Below, piece by piece: positions 57,261 to 64,000 of a stretch of 64,000 bases of DNA. This DNA is from Paraphoma chrysanthemicola (Eukaryota; Ascomycota; Dothideomycetes; Pleosporales; Phaeosphaeriaceae): positions 992,001 through 1,056,000 of the forward strand of contig JAGMWG010000008.1 of the NCBI GenBank assembly GCA_020744225.1, given 5' to 3'. The notes under the pieces are model-generated. The model saw only the letters and a program-made list of their open reading frames with translations. It was not told the origin of the DNA and made no database searches. The position numbers were made by a program, and so were the translations under genes. How positions within the stretch are numbered: position 1 is the first letter of the stretch; each line of letters begins with the position of its first letter.

Positions 57261-60200
57261 GGTCGCTGTTCGTATATGTCTGATGATTTGATGGAATTGT
57301 TGATTTGAGATCCAGAATGGTCAAAGAAATTTTGTTGAGTCGAGTGTGTTGTTCGGAGCTAGAAGTCAGTTTTCGAATCGACGATGGAGAGCTATATACC
57401 TACAAATCTATTCAAGGTACTGCACGCATCACATCATCCGTGTAATCCCTCTTCAATGAGCAGGGCGCAAACTCGGTGCTAATATAGGAGCTGAGTGAGG
57501 CGCGAGGATCAAACGCATGTCTGTTGAATGACTCGGCTGGCTGTTGAGTTGAAGATGCCAACGATAGCCCGCTACTTCGGGGCCGCGGAAACTATGGACC
57601 AGGGTGAAGACTGTTTTCCGCCCGCTCGAAGCCGTCACCTGACGGGTACGCATGCCGGTCAGCACGCGGCAGCACTGCAGCCCTTCCATCGCTCTTCCCT
57701 ACAACTCGGGTCCGTGACCTTAAACAGACATGCAGTAAGGCGCAGCGGAACGCATCGAAGCCTTTGCCACCCGGGCGGAATCCACCACTTCACTACACGC
57801 ATCAACCCCAGACTCATTTTATCACCGGCTGACATGACCCGCATTCCCACGAATGTCATGTGAGTCCTCACGCTAAGCGTTGAATGAGCGTCAACAGTTA
57901 CACAAAAGTCCGCCCCCGATGTGACAAGCGGAGAAGACGGCCGGGCAATGTCAAATTGAGCTTCGGGTGCGCATTCGCGTTAGGAGGGCCTGTGATGGAC
58001 ACTAGGTTTGGATGATCAATGCAAAGAATGTGTGAAGAGCCACATGCATTCGTTCTTTGTGTCGATCGTTGCCTTGCATCAGCCCTACGGCACGTTTATC
58101 GTTCCACCCCGCCAGTGGGGAGCTTCGAACTAGGCGCACCTCGTCTTCAGCATGCGAATTGCAGCTCTGGGTGCCTGCCATCTGGGATGTGGCTGCGCCA
58201 CTGATCCTTTCAAGCATCGCACACATTGTGGATTAAGCGGTGGATAAGTGCATGACTGTGTGGTGATCAATATCTCACCTCTACATCCCTCGCGGCTCTT
58301 CAAATGTGGAAAAAATCCATCACGCGGCAGACTCTGTATGGTCGAGATATCGTGCGGACTTTCTGCGAGCATCGCCTGGTACAATGCAGTGGATCATGAC
58401 TTCGACCATGCTCACCGGAAATTCTATGCGATAAGACTGCGTGCTAATGTACGTCTGAGCAACTTTGGTCAGTCGGCTGGCTGCATCGCCCATCGTCGCT
58501 CGATCTCGAGCGTCCTGCGACCCCAATCAGCTGCACAGCGATCCAGGTTTGTTTCGCAGAAGACTCCTCATTGGACCTCGTCTTACAATCGGACCACCGA
58601 AGCGCTCAGCTTACCGGAACACCTTGCTCCCGTTGGAGAATCGCTTTGGAATTTCGTTTTTGCCTTGAAATGTGGCAAGCTAAAATGGCCGCCTGATCGG
58701 CCTGCCATTGCGAATCAAATGCCCGAGGAGATGTCTCACATATGGCGCAAGCATTACAATACCAGCACGTCGGAGTAGGCTGTCTTTTTCGGACTCTACC
58801 CACTGTGCCGCCTCACGCCAGTGATGTTATAAGTAGCCTTGCAGAGAAATCGGCCACACTTTCCCTAATAGATGGAGGAAGGCCGCCACAAGCGGTTCTT
58901 GGAACTCGAGGCGAGGTCGATGACGGCGATAGTGATGGTGTGTTCGCCCGTGCTGGTTGGTTGAGGACTGTCGAGCCGCATGTTTATAACAAAGTGGGGT
59001 CAAGAATACCCTGCCTCATTGACTAGGCACCAAAGTCTACTGCGAGCAGCTGCTTGCAGCCATTGGGATGAGATCAGTCCGGAATAGCGTACTCTGACAC
59101 CGCTATGATGGCGTTTTCAGCGCGGCTATCTCGACAAGCGACCGGGGAGACAGCCTACCACCGCCATTAGCTCTCAATATCCGCCTTCGCTATTGCATTG
59201 AAAAGCTCGTGCCTGCCACTTTGGTCCAGTGGGAAACATGCATGTCACCAGACTGCGTCTACTTGGCTCCTGCTGGCCAGAGCCTTCAGCACTTTCGTGA
59301 TGGATCAGTTCAAACCCTCGGCCTATGTCGCGGAACATTCTATTTTCGCATTCTGGACGAAAGATTCAATAGACAGCGGCATGTGCGGTTAGTCGTCGTT
59401 ATGCTAAGACTTATGGCCCGTGCCCTAGGGATAATTTAGGGGGCTGAGTAGGGATGGAGGGTGCGGAAAGACCCTCACACGCTGTGCACTTGGGAAGCAT
59501 GTGGTACGTGCTCATGTCAAGCGTTTGCGCGGATCAGGCAAGACGGGAACATTCGGTCCTGTCGCGCATGCGCTCGTCCTTTAGGAAGACGAGGCGCTGG
59601 TTCCGTCAACTCGTAGCGCATGACCCATGCAGCGGGCGCTCAGCTGGCTCTTTGCGAGGCATTGAAGCCCGCCGCGATACACTTTCGCTATCGTACCCCT
59701 CTGGAGTGACCGTGTTGGAAAGCACGCCTAGATCGTGAGATGGATGCTCGCATGCTTACTCAGAATATTACGCGCTGAACACGACCGACAGGGTCGAGTT
59801 CTATCCTCTTTGGCAATCGCGGCGCTTCTCAAGCGTAGCGTCTCCGAAATCGCCAAGGTTGAAGTCGTTTCAGCATGGCAGAGTGACGGTCGATCCGCTT
59901 CCAGCGGCCACATCCGCGCCGCATGCGAGAGAGCGGCACAGCGATTAGGGGGAGCTATGGCATAGCCGCCGGCTCAGGCACCGTAGAGCATGCAATATAC
60001 GCCTTCGCATCTAAACGCGTAGTATGACAGGGTGCATCATTGCCGAGAATTGATGAAGGGTCCAATGAGCAGAGACTGCACTTAGGCCTCTTCCCGATTC
60101 TTATGAAGCGCAGTCGCTCGTTACGAGGATGAGTGTCCTCGATCTTCAGGCCTAGCTTGAGAGGGGTGCATGACCGAGGCAGAGATGTGTGGTGATACGT

Positions 60201-61113
60201 TTGCAGGTAGCCGACAACTCCACTGTGGCCAGGGTAGGTGTTGTTTCCAAGACTCCCAAGGTCAAACTTACGAAGCATTTTCTGGACCATACGTCTGGAC
60301 CTTGTTGACCGAGAGAGATGCGGCGTTGTCCGCATTTTGTTGCACTAAGAGGGGTGCAGCTCCTTGTTTGTTTGAAGTAAGATCCATTTTTGATTGCATG
60401 GGGCTCGACTCGTGTCCTAAAGAATGTGTATCACCCGCGTCGACAGAAGCATTTCGGGAAAAGTTTCCTTTGACGTAGGGATGTTGCGCGAGTCGAGTGA
60501 ATATTGGCGGGTAGCTGCAAGTGATCGGTGGATGCAGCGTAAGACTGAACGCTATAGGCCATCCTCGGACACTGGCAGCGGCGGCTAGGGGGGGTGCTGC
60601 AACCATCGGTCTTAGCATATGCGCCTTCGCCAAAGAGCGCTGTTTGAAGCGCGTCATCGACGATGGTGCATGGTCGGGGCGCAGAGGAGGTTGAATGGTT
60701 GAGTTGTGGTGCTTTCTCTCGTGACGGCTGCACCAGTCCCGAATGAGACCAGGACAGTGGGGCTAGCCAATAACCGATCCCCGGAGCGACTGCTCCTACA
60801 TCCCAAGTAGAAACAGTTCGTGATCCTTTGATGCAAGACATGCATTGCAGATTCAGCCCCGGCGCGTATTTTAGTTCGAGGTCCCTACGCCAGAGTTGCG
60901 TACGATGACATGATGCGACATGATGCGAATGCACCAGGCATGGATTGCCCAATGAGTGACTACAAGCTGCACGCGAACCATCGGAGAAGAGCGTCTGTTG
61001 CTGGCAACCCCTTGCAAAGTCTAGCTGAACGCCACCTCTGCTTATATCCATGCTAAGTTGGCTACCCCTATATACTCAAATATAGACAGCGTACATCTGC
61101 CTCTTCTACACTT

Positions 61114-61154
61114 CCCGTGCCCACCATGTTGAGCGAAGCTATGGTGGGCACGGG
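61114..61154. repeat. Perfect 14-base inverted repeat (hairpin)
   Basis: CCCGTGCCCACCAT at 61114-61127 and its exact complement ATGGTGGGCACGGG at 61141-61154, separated by 13 bases. The stem is GC-rich and would be stable in RNA or cruciform DNA. Confidence 0.9.
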
Positions 61155-61235
61155 TAGTCGAGCAAAGCTACTTCGGCCGAGGCTGGTTGGAAAGACCGTT
61201 GCGGTATGCGTTCGTCACCACTTCTCCTCCTCGAT

Positions 61236-61259
61236 GGTTACGGTGGGTTCTCCGTAACC
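61236..61259. repeat. 8-base inverted repeat (hairpin)
   Basis: GGTTACGG at 61236-61243 and CCGTAACC at 61252-61259, with an eight-base loop, ~80 bases from the longer hairpin. Confidence 0.75.
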
Positions 61260-61775
61260 GACAATAGACGGCCTGCTCATAGTGATGCCCTCAACCTGCA
61301 TGCCCGAACTTACGTAACCCGGGCCAATCATACCTTTAAGCGCCCTCTGCTCTGAGTAAGATATACGAACTGGTCAATGAGGATTGGTCTTGGTTCATTT
61401 CCATTAGACATCTTCAGCACTCTTTTGCAACCCAAGTCAGCCTGTGAAAGCTGATCGATCTATCCCTTCAGGTAAGGAGAGCAGAGGGGATCTATATCAG
61501 AGGCAGATGCGTCAAGTTGCATGACTATATCCGAGTATGTGGGCAGACAGTACGTATTCTACGGTGGTAGCCTAGCAGATTAGCAACTTCAGAAGGAGCC
61601 ACGGTGTCCAACACAATCACAGTCCTCGAAAGTATTGTTTACATCGTTGTCTCCTCACCTGCAAGCAGCAATACAGAGGACTACTTAAGCCGATAATAGT
61701 ATTACTCCAGACTCATGGATGCATTGGCTGCAATCTAGTCGGGCAAGGAGGCAAACCTCACCAGTCCAACCTTGA

Positions 61776-64000
61776 TCAAACTTCGACTACACCAAGAATG
61801 TGCTCTGCCGGCTCTCGCAGCTGCACAGGACATGTATCTAGCCCAACTCCATAAGTTTCGTACGTCAATTCTCCGGTGCTTGCGTTCACCTCCATCCACC
61901 TGCGATTCAACAAGTCGCTATCTTGTGCCCGATCGAAGAAGTTCTGCGGAGCAAATACAATGCTGCTATAAGCTTCCGTGTAGAGCGTGACCTGTATTTG
62001 CATTAGCAAGAAAGTAACCGCAAGAAGGTGGTGATAGTACAAACCGGAACATCTTCAGATCGTGTGAAGTGATGCATCCCTAAATTGAACCAAACAACCA
62101 AATCTTCATCTTCAATACTCTCACCGTCAAAGAATTTCGTGAAGTCCTGCTGCGGCGCAGAAGGGAGATTAGCGTTCTGGACGGAATTAGCAAACACCTC
62201 GTTATCGTGCTGCCGAGAAACTGCAAGATGCGTCTTCGCGAATTCAGAATTCTTGAGCGACCACGGCGATCCAAGAGTCGAGAGATGAATATCCGAACGT
62301 CCCGGCACAATTCGATATCCTCTAAGTTCGCCCCATGCATTGGTCGCATTCGGATTCAATACGACATGCATGGCCTGGTTATTTGGCGCCCAATTGAACT
62401 GCTTTTCTTCTTGCATGATCGAAACATCCATCTCCATCTGCTCGAACACGCCGAGCTCAGGAAACCATGGCTGGGATTGGTTGACGACCTTAAGCTCCGA
62501 AACCTGCAGTGAGTTGCCAGTACCGAGAATGTCGAAATCGCCCTTGAATGTGATGATATGGTCGTGAAGTGAGCCTTGAGTGGCTTGCTGAATACGTGGG
62601 CCCCATTTGCCTTGGGAGGGGTAGTAGAAGCTGCTTTGTAGGTACCCGGATGCACGCACACTGACTTCGAGAGACCCGTCCATGTGAAACCCATAATCGA
62701 ACATGTAGTCGTAGTTACCAACAGTTGCGATAGCTCGGACAATCAGCTGAGCGCCTTTGACGGTACCTAGCTTGCTGAACCCGTAGTCATTGCTAGCGCC
62801 TGTACGGTGGCGTGACAGTGGAAAGTTCATGTCGGCTTCGAAGATGCATAACGAATTAGTGTTGATCACAGATCCGTTGCCTGAGTGATATGTGAGATTC
62901 CAGAAGGTGCTTCCCCACGGGCAATCGTAGCCTTCGATAAGCGTGCCCATCTCGGCTCCTAGAGAGTAGTATGTGTCGTGATAGACAGTGTTGGCTGCTT
63001 TGGGCTGATTGCCGCCATATTGAGCCGTTGCCTCTTGCATGGATAATTCGTACAGGATACGCTCGCCTTTGAATTTGATGTCGTAGAACATGACACCCAA
63101 AGTTCTGGAGAAGGCAATGTAAAATGACCAGCCCATGTACTCGACGTACTGATTCGTCTCGTCGACCTTGTACCTCTTTCCGCCAATCTCAAGCGTGGCT
63201 GGAGCTAGCTTTTCCTCGAGTGCGCGAACACCAAGTTCGGGCTTGTAATCAACAAGCGCCCAATCGGCATCCTTGGTCTGGTCGTACTCCATGCCCAGCT
63301 CACCGGCATTAAAAGCGCTCCTAAGAGCTACAATAGTTGGATAGAACTTCTCGCCGGTCACAAAACCCTTCATCTTGTAGAGCGATGGGTCCGTTCCAGT
63401 GCAATCAAGCAGGAGAAAGAAATCTAAAGGAGTCATGTAGCTTGCGGGGCCTGGGATACGGAACATGATGTTGCGGAAAGCTTGAGTTCCGTCATACGAC
63501 ACCGGCGTGCCAGATGTGATTGTCAGAGTGGCTGGGAATATGTCAATTTGAGATCTCTCGTATCTTTGTTCCTAGATTTATACGCACTTCTGTTATCTCG
63601 TGAACCATAGTACACACCGCCCTGGAACAGTGCTGCGGTGATATCGGAGATGTTGGACATAATTGAAATAATGAGCGGCTCTGTTGCTGTACTTCGTGGA
63701 CTGTCGAAGTAGCGACCATTGTAAGGTACAGAGCCACCTTTACCTCCATTATAGATGTAGTCCAGTTTCTGGATAGTGGTTTTATTTGTTACGGGCAAAG
63801 GACCAATATAATACTCTTGCGAGTCTGGCTCAGCCTTTCCACCTTCGAAAATGATTGCGCGAGCGTATTTGGTCGGCAGAATTCCTGCTCCGTCAATGAA
63901 TGGCAATACGTCGGACTTGTTCAGTGGTAGAGTATCGATCCAGAATCTACAATTCATGAATACAGTCATCAAATATCTTTGAAGAACTTACACATAGTTG
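61776..64000 (-). CDS. Copper amine oxidase, partial (N-terminus beyond window)
   Basis: Oxidises primary amines to aldehyde, ammonia and peroxide with a self-made topaquinone cofactor. Exons seen: 64000-63992 (partial), 63946-63588, 63531-62045 and 61991-61776 (introns of 45, 56 and 53 bases). The cofactor site matches the family signature: LIVRAIATVGNYDYMF, with the precursor Tyr at 62713-62711. Copper-ligand His are in LHDHIITFKGD and in GMHHFTRSEDVP, the second family signature. Other landmarks are YVEYMGWSFYIAFSRT and EGYDCPWGSTFWN. The end (REPAEHILGVVEV) lacks an SKL-type peroxisomal signal. The many NxT/S sites suggest a secreted or surface enzyme, but the signal region is outside the window. 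The GTTTGT donor of the last intron is weak. Confidence 0.93.

Larger units (their letters stand above)
57261..61775. other. 4.5 kb gene-poor region
   Basis: No gene I can support. The longest frames (plus 58248-58778, 176 codons; minus 60431-61051, 206 codons) have no recognisable domain and a Cys/His/Ser/Arg composition like translated noncoding DNA. A ten-base direct repeat (ACATGATGCG twice) lies near 60907-60928. Two hairpins at 61114 and 61236 are listed separately. Confidence 0.45.

Noticed and set aside
58248..58778. 176-codon plus-strand frame
   Set aside because: No recognisable motif or helix pattern and overlapping frames on both strands; not enough to call a gene.
60431..61051. 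206-codon minus-strand frame with an ATG
   Set aside because: No domain, heavy in Cys, His, Ser and Arg, no intron, and overlapped by other frames; reads like translated noncoding DNA.
1..64000. tRNA, rRNA, CRISPR or intact transposon
   Set aside because: No paired A/B-box pattern, no regularly spaced repeats, no transposase or reverse-transcriptase motif and no long terminal repeats were seen by eye. A covariance-model search would be decisive for tRNA.

Overview
The window is nuclear DNA of a filamentous ascomycete (Pezizomycotina). Genes are cut by many short introns of 45-66 bases with GT...CTAAC...AG signals. Typical families are present: a HET-domain protein, a Zn2Cys6 regulator, a GH5 mannanase and a malate synthase ending in SKL. 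A Dothideomycete is my guess from the overall feel of the genes, not something I could prove. I saw no tRNA, rRNA, CRISPR array or intact transposon. Splice models below were built by hand. Every complete model sums to a multiple of three, except two that miss by one and two bases and are reported as broken.

Layout, left to right. 0-4 kb: a homeodomain-like gene running off the left edge (-) and an F-box-like gene (-); both change reading frame. 4.4-6.1 kb: peroxisomal malate synthase (+). 7.3-13.1 kb: a divergent cell-surface pair, namely an aspartic-protease-like membrane protein lacking its first catalytic Asp (-) and a secreted repeat protein with a GPI-like tail (+). 14-17 kb: a small hydrophilic protein (+) and a bHLH regulator (-). 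18.9-25.1 kb: a HET gene (-) broken in a CT repeat, flanked by two intronless coiled-coil genes (+). 25.8-28.3 kb: Rgp1, a subunit of the Rab6/Ypt6 exchange factor (+). 29.1-30.6 kb: a tandem trio of tiny genes sharing a KPRPI motif, two of them with matching length, splice position and promoter.

30.7-36.1 kb: a large four-helix membrane protein of unknown role (-) and a secreted endo-beta-mannanase (-). 36-43 kb is gene-poor, with one convincing three-exon small gene and one weak candidate. 43-49 kb: LSM1 (mRNA decay, -), a membrane-anchored short-chain dehydrogenase (+) and an App1-type phosphatidate phosphatase with endocytic motifs (+). 50-57 kb: a lysine-rich probable nuclear protein (+), a GNAT acetyltransferase (-), a Zn2Cys6 regulator (+) and a TauD-type dioxygenase (-). 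57-61.8 kb has no convincing gene but carries two hairpins. The right edge holds a copper amine oxidase (-), cut by the window end.

Most genes are single housekeeping or lineage-specific genes, not a pathway cluster. The strongest candidates for something undescribed are the KPRPI trio, the HET gene between coiled-coil genes, and the divergent pseudo-protease/repeat-protein pair.
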